A stretch of DNA of 64,000 nucleotides, taken from positions 10,053,554 through 10,117,553 of the forward strand of contig OU015529.1 in NCBI GenBank assembly GCA_907165065.1. The letters are read 5' to 3'. A program made the translations under genes and the position numbers. Below are positions 13,401 through 28,400 of this stretch, piece by piece. The number at the start of each line of letters is the position of its first letter. The first letter of the stretch is position 1. Source of the stretch: Caprimulgus europaeus (taxonomy: Eukaryota > Chordata > Aves > Caprimulgiformes > Caprimulgidae). The notes under the pieces were generated by a model that saw nothing but the letters and a program-made list of their open reading frames with translations, was not told where the DNA came from and made no database searches.

Positions 13401-16400
13401 AAAATATAAATTCAGTTATAATTTATACTTTCAGAGAAAAAGTAAAAGGGCTGCGAAATGGTAGAAAGTTTGTAGATAGTAAAGCATCTTTTCCCTGCCA
13501 GTGTTTTTAGAAATCTTAGAAGCTTTGCAGCCCTCTATATGTGTGAGTGGCACTGAAGATCGTACACAATCTCTTAAATTTCAGCTCTTCTACAAAAATG
13601 GTATTGTAAGCTTGACAAGTTCTACATTTGTGGGACAAAATAGACTTCGTTTCTGTTTTGGTTTGTGGCATTTGTTTTGCTTTGGTTTCATTTCTAAGGG
13701 AATGCAGTTATTTTTGTGATCTTCCAAAATGTGTCCAAAGTTCTATGCCAGTTAAGTTAGGGAAATACTACAGCTAAATAGAACAGAATACAGCTAAAAG
13801 GAATTTGAAAGGAATTGAATGGGTTTTTTATATAAACAAAACTATATGGTTAGTCTTCAGGTTTTCATCCTAGCTCCTCATGAGACCCATATGCTTTGGA
13901 GAAAAGAAGGAACTAGGAATATATTGTCCTAAGACATTTGGGAATTTTACTTTTCTTCACTTCTCTTGTCCAAACCTACATCTTGTAATATATAAAAAGT
14001 AAACCATCCTTGAAGAAAATGAGTTTAGAATATGTAGCAATGAAGCCTTCAATTAGTTTTTGTCTTTTGAACTGCTGCAAGTTTTAGTAAGAATAAACAA
14101 ATAAAATGAATTTGAAAAAACCCTAATAGCATTTTCAAGCATTGGAATGCTGTTCTTTAGAATTAATTAGTGGTTTGGTTTTTTTTTTCTTTGAAAGTAT
14201 CTTTGAAACTTCAGTCACAGACTTAAAATTTAATCTTCATAGTTTGGATTCTGATATTTTTATTCAAATAAAATAGAGCCACTGTAATTAATGTATCTTT
14301 CTGACTGAAGCGCGACTTAACATGGGTAAAGGGGTTAGATTTCTAACTGTTGAGATCATGAGGGCACATCATACAGATATATACATATAATGATACAATT
14401 TAAGGAATCTTACTGTAAAATTCCTGTGTGCTGAACACCTGTTTTGTTCATGTTTAAAAATCTTAGGAGTGGCTAAAGTTAATTATCTGGAACTTTGAAA
14501 ATATCGTTTTATAATATAAGCCATACTAGAAATAATGTAAAAATGTATTTGAGAAAGAAAAAAAAATATAATTTTTGTTATATAATGTGAACATTATATT
14601 GTTCACAAATCTGTGATATGAACTATCTTGTCATGTGACATTGATGGTGCACAAAATGACCTACAATGGATTGTTTTGCATTGAGAAGTCACAAGAGAGA
14701 GACTCTGAATATTTATAGTCCTTTCTATCTACGCTCTCCATGACATTCTTGGCAAGCCACACATTCTTTTTTCACTTAAAATGGCTCTTTACTACAAAGG
14801 ATTTACAAAATACCACAGAGAAGACACATTACACTATATCTTGCTTGTTTGTAAGCTTACCATATTCTCCACAGATCTTGACATAGGAAGCTTTGGGATG
14901 GACATTGTGTATTATCATTTTTAAAGAAGCTCCAGCATTTTTTATTAAATTATCGAAAGGCTTTTCAGATTGTCAACATTTACACAAAAACTTATCTATA
15001 GATAGATTTAAGAGTATTAATTCTGGAACAGTTTGTTTTTTAAATCAAGCAGATGGAATTTTCTGACTTTGATCCCTAAGGCATTTACTACTTTAATATC
15101 AGGGTATTTTTGCTTCATTAAGGAATCCCACTTCAAAATATATCACTGTGTTAGAGAAATATTATTTTTGGTCAGTTATGATGTGAGAAATGGCAATGGT
15201 CAAGAGACTCTGTCATGTCACAGGGGGAGGCTGACCCTACACTAAACTTAGAAAGTTTAAGCAAATCTCCTGGCTGCCCAAACCATTAGGGACCATATGT
15301 TTTCCAGGGAAACATAAACTGACAAAGTGAGGGGCTAGCAGATACCATCTCTGTAAGAACTGAGGTGAGATTACAAGGATGAGTATAATTTTATACTTGA
15401 ATGCTATTGTGACAACAGCTAATTGCTACCTAAATTTCTCTTACAACGCAACACAAGTGATTTTACAGGCACAGTTAATTTAGTGTGTGATTTTATTCTT
15501 ACTGTTAGTCATTTTATTATCTTTTTCATAAAAAAAATAAAAATGAAGCAATGAACTTTCCTACTAACAAGGACTATGAGGCTTTGTGAAATTACCCAAG
15601 GCCCCACCTGCTCATGTATGATGAGTAAACACTCTTGAATTTTCTTCAGGATTACATGGATGAGTATGAAGAACGCAGAGGGAAAGGCAGCTTTCCTGCT
15701 ATGATCACTCCAGCTTATCAAAATGCCAAGAAAGCAAATGAATTGGCAAGTGATGTAAGTATGAAACCTGAATCAATACAATTCACAAACAATTAAAACC
15801 AGCAGTTTGTCAGAGCAATGCCTGGGAGGAGAATGCTAAAATTACACTTGAGAAGTAAACAACAATGACATTTCACTGTATTGCTGGGAACTGTATGGCT
15901 CAGGGGATTAATAATATCCATTAATAGAAAGGGACACAGCTCCAGTTTGCATGAAGGAGGGGATGGATGTAGCAACTAATGGGGATCCCTACTGTTAGGT
16001 TAACCCTCCTGGCAAATCTGCACCTGTATTATTAATGAAACCTTCAACTGCCTTAATCATCCTGTGGACTACTGTGGTATTCCCAGTAGTGAATAAATGG
16101 AGGATGAATGAGCTGAACTGGTTTTGATATTTTGATGGATCATGCCTCTAGCACAAAGCAGGTCATGTGGAGAAAAAGAAACCATAGAGTACGACATTGT
16201 CGCTTCACAAGACTGAGCTTATTTCTAGACTGGGGATTTTTAGTTTTGGGTGGTAAACTAAAGAATTGGCAAAAAAAGGTGGTGATGTGTGATTCTTGCA
16301 TGCAGCCCATTGATTAAGGAGCCTCAGTCCTATTTGAGGAGATGGTTTCTAGCAGTGACAAAAAATGGGTCAGTCCATAGGTCACTACCCTGTGGCTGCT

Positions 16401-19400
16401 GTGAAGGGTTCCTGTAGGTGACAAAATTTGTAGTGTGGACATCTGTCCCCCATGGGGCTGTCTAAGCTGATGGGCTCAGTCTGTTTTTTGGGGAATTAAG
16501 AGATGGTTGAGTCTTTCAGCTTGTACTGACCTGGACTAGACACAAGCAATAAACTAGAGTGAAAGAATCATTCTTATCCTGTTACCTGGGCTTATGACTT
16601 AGATAATGTAAAAAACCTGACATTTTCTGTGACCAATCCCTATTTTGATGACAAACTCAGTGATCCTCCATTTAAATATGAAATATTTAACATTTCCAGA
16701 TAAAGATGGCAGTTTAATAAGTTTTCAAAACGCCCATGGTCAGCAATTTCCTTATTAATTTGTAATACCTGGAGCGAGGAGAAGCATTGGTTCATGTCAG
16801 TAACCTTAACACACTAGAGTACTTATCAAGCTGCTTCATATCTTTAAAGCCTAAGAAACTTTGTGCAGACTTGGAAAATAAAATAAAATCACTTTGCACT
16901 TCTGCACATTTAAAATAATTTGTTATTTTTTTATTATGAATCCGATTTTTAAAGAAGTAATATATGGCAAACAATATAAGCATCATTTGTACGCAAGAAA
17001 TACTGAAATATATTCCCAACAGGTTTTTTTTCTGGACAAAGTTTGGCAAAAGGCAAATATAAGTACTATCTCTCTTCACCCATCCTAGCTCAATTTAAGT
17101 CAATAACCTGATGTCTAAATTAAATTAACAGATCCCTTATTTCAATATTGATTTGGTGGAGAAATATGATTGTTTTAAAACGTAAGTGCAAAAAGATAAA
17201 GCTTTCTCAAAAAGCTGGTTTCTACAAAAGGAAAAGTTTGCAGAGCACTTGATGATTATCTTTAATTCCTTGACTAGAAGCCTAAAATTAAAGTGCTGTG
17301 AATTAACTTCAGTAATAGAAGAGCACATAAGCTCCAACCAGTCACCAGCCAAGAATCTGCTAGGTATCTGTTCAAGCTATGAGCAACAACCAGTGCTGCT
17401 CAATCTATGTTCAAAATTGATTCAAAAAATGCTGTCTAGTGAAGTGGATTGACAGAAATGGTTAAGGCTGTGATTTATGTGCTTTATTTCAGGAAGTAAC
17501 AACTTGCAATGTTTCAATTTAGCAAGTTCTATTTGCCTATCAAAGCAAGAATAGGAAAAATCTTACCCAAATCATGAAACCAGTCTAAATAGGAATGATG
17601 AAAAAGTAGACATCTATTTTATAATTTTTCCTACTTCTTTTCAGATAAAGTACAAGAAAGATCTTTCCAAGATGAAAGGTGCAGCTCACTTTCACTCCCT
17701 AACAGCTGAAGACAACTTAGTCCTTAAACAAGCCCAAAGTGTTAACAAGCTTGTCAGTGAGGTAAGGGGCTGAATCAATCTGTAACAAGTTTGAGAGCAG
17801 CTCTTACAAACATTTGTGTCTAATGGGTAAGGACTACAAATATAAGAAGCTGTTGTTCTTATTGCCCTGTATATAACAAAAATGATCTCTGGGTAGCACA
17901 GTAACTGGAGAGAAAGGTGCAAGAACAGATCTTCAGGTGCAGAAGTTCTGGCACTTCCAGTGATCTGTATGAAAGTATGGGAAATTAACCCCAGAAGTGT
18001 ATTTTTAATCCTAGCCTTGTGAAGAACAGAAATAAAAAAAAAAAACCCTTGAATTTTGCTCTTAATGTGCTATGAAGTTATAATCATAAATGCTTTAGGA
18101 TGACTTGGGTGTATACCTTAGAGAGTTTCAAAGAAGGTTCTACTGATAATTAAAAAATAACACCAACAGAGCCAAAATTTGTACCATTCTGTTAATGCAG
18201 GTTTCTGTTTTCTTCTGTCATGTGAAAGACTGTGAGTTACTGATAATGCATTCTTCTGCTGCTTGGCAGGGGAAGATTGCTGGGGAATTCTCAGTGGATT
18301 CTGAATTATTAATTTATTTATAGTGTCATATCAGCTATAAAGCTATTAATAAATGTGAGTTTCTAGAGCTTCCCCATGGCAGTTTAAAAACTTATACTCT
18401 TGAGATGTCAAAGTATAAAACCTTCAATAATGAAAAACCCCTGGAAGTAGGACTGGAAGGGTCCTCCTGGGCCAATGATTCCTGACTGCTGCTGTTTCTC
18501 CACAGTATCATATAATCCCCCTCTTCTAATTTCTATCCTGTATTTATTCCTGTCCACTTTGTTACTCTTGTGTTTTGTGCCAACGTTGCCCTTTAGTTTA
18601 AAAAGCTCTTCTTCCTGCATGATTACCTTTCTGAGATGTTTGCAAACAGATATAATTTTCTTCTCTCTGCCTTTGTTTTCTTAGACTAAGCAAGCCAACT
18701 TCTTCTCATCTCTCACAATCTTTCACTGCAGCTGTTACAGGCTGAGTGAATGTTCCTTAAACAGGAATGACTGTGAGAGTACATAAGTTCTTGATGAGGT
18801 CTTGCTGGAACCTGGTACATAGCACATGCACTTCCCAGTGTCTGCTCAAAAGTCTCCTCCTGCTCCTGCCTTGGACTGCATTTCCTTTTTTCATGGCTGC
18901 ATTACTTTGGCATCTTGCCATCTTTCTGTGGTCAGCCTACATATGAACAGTTTTCTCTTTCTTAGCCTTTCCAGGTGATGAGCTCTTATAACTGAAATTT
19001 TTGTGACTACTCCCTACATATATTAACCTCTACATCACTGAATTTAGTCTTATTTGTATTACTCCTTTTAATACCACCCTCAACCTTCCTACTTCAGAGC
19101 ATAGGTACTTAATTAAAATATTAAACCAATTCTGTGTTTAAACTTACTCTGAAGAATTCTGCTGGTAAACTCCCCCCTGTTCAATCCTTTCTGTTGAAAA
19201 ACACCCATTGCTTTTTCTGATTTCATTTGCTTCACAAGCACCTTAAAATTATTCTCTAGATCCTTGTTTTTGTCAACAATTTTCCCCATTACACTATATA
19301 CACTTTACTGAGGTCCAAATGGATGAAAACGATTGCATTTCTTTTGCCTATAAAATGAGAACTAAGCGTATGAAAATAATCTTCATATTAATTTTCATCA

Positions 19401-22400
19401 CATGCCATCTGAACAAAAATCAAAATCTCTGAACTGTGGGTCTGGCCAATAAAAAGTGTGTGAAGGAACTTGACAGAGCAGGTTTTACCATATCTTTCCC
19501 TTGTGCATTTTGTCACTAAGGTGGAATATAAGAAGGATCTTGAAAACAACAGAGGCTACAGCATGAACTACTGTGATACTCCACAATTCAAGAATGCGAG
19601 CAAGATCTCAAAATTCACCAGTGATGTAAGTTTTCAGTACCTCATGTGTGGCTTGCTTAACCTGGTAGCTGCTGGAATCACAAATCATCTGTGTGTGTTT
19701 CAGATAAGCATGTTCTGGGAGTTTGATTATAACTGATTTTAGCCCATGTCTGTACAGCACCTATCCTAGTCTGTCCTTACGGATCAGTGGGGCTCATTTT
19801 AGATAGGGTTGTGAAAAGAACTGTTATGATACATGGAAGAGAGGTTACTTACAATGAACTGTTAATCTATACAAATAGCTGTCAGTTGTTACTGTTACCT
19901 ATCATAATTATTACCTATTTCATTGTGTATGTCCATTTCCTGACTGGAAAGGTAGGCAGAAGATACTTTACCAGAGTTAATGTCAGAGAGGAATGTTTAT
20001 TCCATGAAAGTAATCAATAATATTAATAATGACACTACTTATATCTCGTGATACTGAAGTATTATTTTGCTTTATACTGCTTGCTGTCATTCTCTCAAAT
20101 CCAGGAGGAGCAAATCTTTTGCCATACAGATGAGATTGTAGAATGGTTAATTTATCTTGTTGTAGAATTTCCTACTCTGGGCTTGATGAATGCTGCACCA
20201 AAACAGCCCACTTTTGGCAGATAATTATATGTTCATTTGTTAATGTACAAATAATGCTTCCCTGCAACTTCATTTAATATTTATTTCTGATTAAATAATA
20301 TGCAGCAATAGAAGGCAGAGGTATCTCCTTTATGTGGCATCCGGGTGATCTGAAGAATATATAAATCAAACCTTTTAAAATAGAAAACTCACAGAGCATT
20401 TTATTTTTTATTTTTTATTTTTAAAGTACCAAGATTGTTGTGGACTCATGAGTTTCTGTAGTGGTGTAACACAAGTAGACCACAGCTGTAATAACTTGTC
20501 TTACTGCTGTAACTTGTATAGAAACTTGTAGAAAAATTAAATACATTTTCTCAGAGTATTTTTGGTTTTTTATGCAGCTTAAATACAAAGAAACCTACCA
20601 GAACCAGATGAAAGGTCGTTATGTAGGTATTGGCATGGACAAACGAATGCTACATGCCATGAAAGTTGGCAGCTTGGCAAGCAATGTGAGTCTCTTTTAA
20701 TCACACTTGTATGCCTTCAAGTTTTTCTAAAATTAAGTTGATAGAAAACTTTAGAACATGTTGTACTGGGGATCTGAAGTATAGATAAGTTGAAAAAAGG
20801 GGAAATTCTGGAAACCCTTTTGTACTTATTTATACCTCACTGTGTGGAAGAAGTTAAAATAAGCAAGTTCAGTGATCTGGCAACATACTGAGCTCCTTCA
20901 GTTTTCTTTGACATCAGTGGGATGCTGAAGGTTGCTTGCCACCACCCCCAGGGTCAGACCTTTGCTGAAAAAACAGTCTTTAATTAAGATTTCTGGATTC
21001 CAATTTAATTTACTGGGTTAGTCAAGAAGCTATTTTGTTACATACCATTCCTTCAAGTACATTATTTACAAATCTGTAAGAAGCTTGAGAACTAAGCAGA
21101 AAGATAAAAGAGATGTGTCATAGGTGGAAGTTAAGTTAATGCTCCCACTGTTGGCATTGGATTAATTGAGGAGCTGAAAAAGAATCAATTAGTGGCTAAA
21201 CTATGCAAATAATTTCATTTTCTTTGTCACTCATGACACTGAACTTACTTTGTTTCCTGCATTTAATATTAATATTATTGTTTCTCCTTTCCTCTTGACT
21301 GATAATTATTCAAATAAATGACAGCTTAAAAAAAAAGGGTTTTTTTGTTGTTCTCCCTGTGTTTCAGATAGCCTATAAATCTGATTACAAACATGATGGT
21401 GTTGACTACAATTACCCAGCTACTCTCACTCCTTCATATCAGACAACAAGGAAGTTGGTCCCTTTGAAAGATGTAAATAATTTTATGATTTATTTTTCTC
21501 TGACTTGCGTGGCTCATCATTTCTCTGTAGGAGAGATTGTGATAGATTGCTTGTGTCAAATGATGATTTAATCATGGGAGCAAACAGCAAACAGACATTA
21601 TCTCTTTCTGTGCAAGTAAAATTTCCTCTTTCTCTGTAAAGAAGTAAATGAACTGTTTTAAGTACCTTGATCACTTTGGACCTGTGAGATAATTCAGGCC
21701 TTTTTTTCTAGTTTTTGTCATTATGGCAGAAAGAAGGAAGTTTACATGAGGATACCTGAGATAAGGAGGTTCACTTTAAAAGTTTGTAGAAATATCCTCC
21801 ACTTTGCTGGAAATGTGTTCTTAAGAAACTAGTTTTAAGCAACGTGATTTGCAACATTTACAAAGTGGTGATTATCTACAATGAATATTAATTAAGACCT
21901 ACAAGAACAATAATTTTGTCCTGCCATGTAGCACTGAGTCCTTTGGCAGCAACAGGTTTGAAAGAAAGCTTCTCCATGATTTTTTATCCTAAATCATTTG
22001 GAGATTTAAGATCGTTTTTTATAGCTTATTATTCCTGCTACTCTGTTAACGTGTTAGGAATTTAGTGGGCTCCAATCTTATCAATTGCTGTTATTAAAAT
22101 GACATTTTTGTACATAAATATATTTTTTTCTTCTCTCATCATTCACATAAAACTCTTAGCACACAGGGGAATTCTGTGATTAATTATTACATTAAAACTC
22201 GGTAAAGACAAAGTGTAATAGAGTTCATTTGCTCTGCACAGCATTGCAGTGGACAGAACTCTTAATAGACAGTTACAATCTTCCTTTATAGAGATAGTCT
22301 GATAAAGATAAAAATAGTCTGAGTGATGGTTAAGGATATCAATTTGATAGATCCCCCCCTGCTTTGGGGACCAGTTGAAACTGCATCTTTTTAGGAATTT

Positions 22401-25400
22401 GTGGTTTTGAGGGCAAGAAGTGAAGTTCAGTTTCAAAGTGGAATAAAAACTGTGACCTCAGACTAGGACATTTTCAGAGCATTCCTCACCTCAATTAATT
22501 ATAGTCTAATTAATGATTTATTCAGAGCATTAGCTAACAAAACTCTGTCTACTCAATCTCTCATATTCCAGTCTGAACATTTCTTCCTTTATTAAATCTT
22601 TTTTAAATTTTATTTTAAATCAGGTAAACTACAGACAAAGCATAGACAAGCTGAAGTATAGCTCTGTTGCCAGCACGCCACAAATTGCTCAAGCCAAAAT
22701 AAATGCACAGCAGCTCAGTGATGTAAGTTTTGTCATCATCAGCCATCATTGTTTATTAGAATTATGAGATAATTTTATTTCATAGCATTTTTGGCACTTA
22801 ACTGTTTTTATTGTTGATAGTTCATCATCAGATTTACAACCAAAACAAGAATACAGACTGATGAGATAGCTTCCAAAAATGTGACAAGCCTACCAGTAGA
22901 TTTAATATTTTCCTCTATTTTAGTGTTGTATTAGAGTTCTTTTTTAAGGATTTATCTTGTGTGTATTTATTAATGCATATTTTTTTAATCAGCTATTTTA
23001 TACTTTTAGACAATTAGTAGCTATTCAATTTATAAGATAATTATTCTACTTCTTAATACCTAGGTAAAAATTATAATTGCGTTATTGCTCTCATATTTAT
23101 GTCAGCTATAAAAATATGTGTATCTATAACATATGGCACTAATAGCCTGAAATTCAGCAGCAGTCAATCAATGTAACAGTCATATTTTTAGTGAGTTTAA
23201 AAATAACTAAGTTTCTTGTTGACTTTTTCAATACCTGGCAGTTGAACTACCGAGCCCAGTACGAGAAGACAAAAACAAATTACACTCTACCTCAGGACGT
23301 ACCTCAGTTAGTCAAGGCAAAAGCCAATGCTGAATTGTACAGTGAGGTAAGCCAAGCAATGTGGAAATATTGATATTCATGATGGCATCAATAGACAGAA
23401 ATGAATGTAAAGATGATTACACTTTTTCTGGAAGCATTTAGCGTTTATCATCAGTCTTTATGAAACAGCATGAGGTGTGGTAACCAGAACAGATAAGGGT
23501 GCAATCTCAAGTACAGTGGAACTGCTGGACTTTTTTTTCAAGGCTGTTTCAGATTATTTCAATTTGTTTAGTGAATCAATGTTCACTTCATAAAATTAAC
23601 TGCTTCTGAGGTCATATTTGTATGAATACCCAATATTTGCACAGTTCTAATAACTCAAAACCCACTGAAGTCAATGGAAAGAAACACAGTGACTTCAGTG
23701 AACTTGGATCAAGCCCACTGTTGCTGCCATTCATGACAATATGTAGTGATTTACTTAGAGACCTGCTTGTTAAAATCATGCACTTGCAGAAAAGTTTAAC
23801 TTTTATTTAATTTTTAAAGCATTTTTCAGGCTTTCATTTTTGTAGATTTGGAGGAAAAGAAGTCCAACAGGACACATAAATGCAAAACCAGAAAAAACCT
23901 CCAGACGTATTACTGGTGTTACTGTTATTTTTGAGTCAGTTTCATAATTTTTCATGGGTTTGAGGTGGCATTACTGCAAGTTTTCCTGGCATATTCATAC
24001 CTTATGTTCTTTCCCCAAAGTTTTATTTGATTTGCAGTGGTAAAGTGTTGTGGAGCAACACTCTTTGTGGCTCTAGTGTGTTCAGTTGCATGCTCATGGC
24101 TAGATACTAGTAAAATATAACCGTATGAAAAGTCAAATCCAGAAATCAGGGCTTCCTGGATACTTCATTAGGTGCATGCATAGTATGCATGAAGGCATAC
24201 TTGTTCCTGCTTTAATGGAATTTCAAGTGGAACCTTGAAAATGAGCTTAAACAACCAGTACTTTAACTTCCATTGACTTTCAGAAGTTAAGCATGTGATT
24301 CTCATGCATTTCATCTGCGTTTGTGATATAGTGTGGCTCATGAGTGTGCTTTTGAAGCAAATCTCCTGATCATAAGGGTTGCTTCACTCAGCTTTGCTTC
24401 ACATTGTAGGGTGGTCTGAGAGCACATGAGCTGGATTCCTTTTGAATGAAGCCAAACTGAAAGGTGCTCTCCAGCAGCTCACATAAAGAGCTGCTGCTAC
24501 AAATAGGCAATCAGTGCATGGGACCTGACTAGCTCTGGTTTGGTGGGGAGGGAAGAAAAATCCTGAAATGAGTAGTGTGATGTCTGATTCTGAGCACCAG
24601 CTGTTCCGCCCTATAGATCAGCTCCTATTGATCTGCAGTATTTGCGTACATAGACATAACCGCAGGCACTGCTGAAGAACCTTCCCTCTCCCAAACCTAT
24701 TGGTGCATGTTCTGGGATTTAAAATGCCTGTGAACTCCAAGAATAAAATTCTTGACTCAATCCTGGCCAATTAATTAGCTCAAAATTATAATGAACTGTA
24801 ACTTCATAAGGCTCTAGTTTGTGGACTGAGCATGTTTATACTTCTGTTTTGCTCTTATTCATTTTTTTGTTAATTTGAAGATCTTGTGTTTTTCTGTGTT
24901 AGTGACATGTTGCTGTCTTTTCTTTCTCAGATTAAGTACAAAGAAGGCTGGGAGAAGAGTAAGGGCCAGGGCTTTGAAATGAAACTTGATTCTCTGCCTT
25001 TACTTGCTGCCAAAGCTTCAAGGGATCTTGCCAGTGATGTATGTTATATTTAATTACCTAGGAATTATTCTTTATGTAAGTTGTTATAGCACAGGGAAAT
25101 AAAGCTTAGCTCACTTCATCTGGATATTTAAGTCCTGCGTTTGGCTGTTCATCTTTCTCAATGGCTGATGAATAGTTGGAAACTTTCTCAGACTCTGCCA
25201 TGAAATTTCACTCTCTAAAAATTATTTTTTAAAATACAGTGTATAGAAGGAAGCAAAATTTGCAAAATAACCACGGCTCAATCCTCTCATAGTAAAATTC
25301 AGTGTTTTGAATTTTTTATAGCCTTGAAAATGCTTTTATCATCCACTGCAAAGAGAATGCATATTTCTTTAGTCTGCTTCTTTAACATAAACACATGTAT

Positions 25401-28400
25401 ATAAAAAAATTTCCAAATGAACTCTTTTTCAACATCTTATCTCACAATTCTTAACCTATAGAGAGGCAGAAAAAGAAGAAACTTTTCCTGCAGCTGGAAA
25501 GTGTTCAGCAATGATGGTGATTCTGAAATTTGACCTCATTAAAAAAATCAAATCTTGGAATTCCTTGCTTGGTTTTTGCATGATTAATTTCTTATCTTTT
25601 GCTTTAAGAACAAGATAACTTAACTAATAAGAAGACTTTAAGTTTATAAGCATATCCACCTCAGAGGAGTGAGCCTTAAAGAAAGAATGAGGTTAAAGGC
25701 AATATAAATGAAACCAACCAAATATGGGAAATCTGAAGTGACAAAGTGAGATTCAGATTAAGCCCTTGTGAATATTGGCTATCCAAATTGCCAGTGAAAA
25801 ACATATTTCTTATCTCTTTTGTAATCAGAAATTTTCTTTCACTTAAACTATTTTTTTCACAGATTAAATATAAGGAAGAATATGAAAAAACAAAGGGAAA
25901 AGCAATTGGAACCAAAGATTCAAGACTTTTGCACTCTCTGCAGGTGGCCAAGATGAGTAGTGAGGTAAATTATTTATTTCTCTTACTCCAAAGGTGTTTT
26001 TCATAATTATTAATCTTTCAGCAACAATATGTGATCTAACACTGCTACTGCTTTCATTAGAAGAAATTCTTAGAAGCATTTAACGAAAACTGATGTCCCT
26101 CCTCAGACTGTGATGGTTGCACAGTATTTTTGTTCTCATAGGGAATTTTGGGTTGATGTTGTCCGTATTTTGGGGCAGGAAAATAGCATCTTATTAAAAC
26201 CCCAATACAAACACTTCTACATAAAACTTTCAAGGGGATAAAAGTATGTTTAAATGTAAGATGTACTGCAATAGAGAAGATGTCTCTAGAGTCTGCAAAA
26301 TTCATCCTTCCTTCTGTTTTGTTCATCCCTCATAGGAACTGATTTCTGAATGTGTTTTTTGCCTAATCTGTGTAAGAACCCAAAGAAGAGTGGAGATTTA
26401 ATGTAGTTTTGTCTTTGCAATACACTGATACAGACAACTTATTGTCATTCCTTCTATTTCTAGATTGCCTACAAAAAAGATTTTGAGGAAAGTAAGACCC
26501 ATTTCCATCTGCCTATGGATATGGTAAACCTGAGGCATGCTAAAAAGGCCCAGGCACTTGCTAGTGACCTAGATTATAGAAAGAGACTCCATGAATACAC
26601 AGTGGTTCCAGAAGATATGAAGACCAAATGGGCAAAGAAGGCCTATGATCTTCAGAGTGATGTAAGATGATATATACTCTGTCTAACTGTTACAAGCAGT
26701 GCAATTTTTTATAGACTTTTTTATTTTGTCATTATTTCTAATTTCATATGGACACTAACTGATTTGCACTATGACTTTTTAAAATGTCCTAAAAATGTCT
26801 TTGAAGGTGGAAAGTGTGCTTATGTTCACATGTAAACATTGTACCTGTGTTCCCCATGCCAATAAATGTAATTTTCCTCTACAGCTTCGATACAGGGCAG
26901 ATCTGATGTGGATGAAAGGAGCTGGGTGTATCACAGAAGGAAGTCTTAATATACAACAAGCCAAAAAGGCAGGAGATTTGGTCAGTGAGGTAAGCAAAGT
27001 GCTTAGTCTTCAGTTGTTTATTCGAAGGCTTATGCACACTTATTGCACTACATTATGTGGAATAGGTAAGGAATTCCTAATACAGAAAATCTGAGAAATA
27101 GAGGAACTGAGGGGCATTGCTTAGGTATTATACAGTTTAGGAAATCCTGTGTTAGAGATTAAAAATATGTGTTCCCATTATACGATTATTGATTTCTGTC
27201 AAGTCTGTGAAGCAGAAGTCCCTGGAATTGTGCTTCCGCCTCTTTTCATTCACCTGCTCATTTTGCAGAGTAGCATTGAAAGGAATCAGAAATACTTATG
27301 GTACATGCTACATGAAGGGCAGAGAGTTTTAAGAAACAGTGCTGAAAAAATAGGTATTTGTTAGCCATGTTTGGAAGTTTCCTTGCTGTTTGGTAAATAA
27401 GGGCTGTGACTTTAATGGCAGCTTCGGCTTGTGCTGTGTTTCATTGCTTTCCCTTGATTAATTCGTAGTTTCACACTGCCATTAACCTTATGGAAGTACA
27501 CTTGCAATCAGCTGCTTAGCTCTGGTTGAGTTGTCTCACAAGTGCTAGGAAAACTAGAGGACAGAAGAATAAATTAGGTGAAGTTTGACAAGAAGGCTAA
27601 AATTGCACTGAGTCCTGGAGGAAGGAACAGAAGCCAGCTAGTTATTGGAGATCACACTCTCTGGTACCTTGGGTCTCTGACATCCTTTCACTGCTCCTGC
27701 AAGGGGAAAAATTACATCTTAGAAACAAAAGAAGAGCATCTACTCTCAGATCCAGTGTCTTGCTAGAGATAGACTGACATCTGCTGCTGTGGTGTGCTGC
27801 AGTAATAATCACTTCCACAAATATTTAATCCATAATGATCTGCCTTTTCATTCCAGTGCTGTGTAAGGCCAAGAGATGGCTGACAGTCACTTAACTGGAG
27901 ACTGGTGGATATTATTTGAGAGAGCTCTATTGCCATACAGAGCCTGGCATTTTGTCATTTCTTTGCAGAATGTCACTACATTGTGTTCCATGCAATGTGA
28001 CAAAACATGCTGTTTTTAATCTGCCTCCTTCCCTTCCAGGTTTCTAAAATAAAGCGATGAGACCTCTTTGAAGTGCTGCATGCTTGTTTAACTTCTATTT
28101 TGCGTTCCCCTAGCAGAGACACAGTGTAAACTGATTTGTTCACCCATCAGTTCAAACAGAAGTTTTTCTTTCCTGAAATGCTAGATAATGAAAAAATACA
28201 TTTACACCCTTCCTAGGTGGAATGCCCCACTTCATGGCTGAACTGTTAGAATAAGAATTCAACTGTATAGGGAATACAAGAAGTATATTCTTGGTCTCCC
28301 CTATCTTACTGTGGTCTTGAAATAGGGTGCTGCATTTCATTGTACTGTCTCAGAGAGACATAGAAAGAGATGCTTAGTTTGCTCTTAAATAAGTGATACA

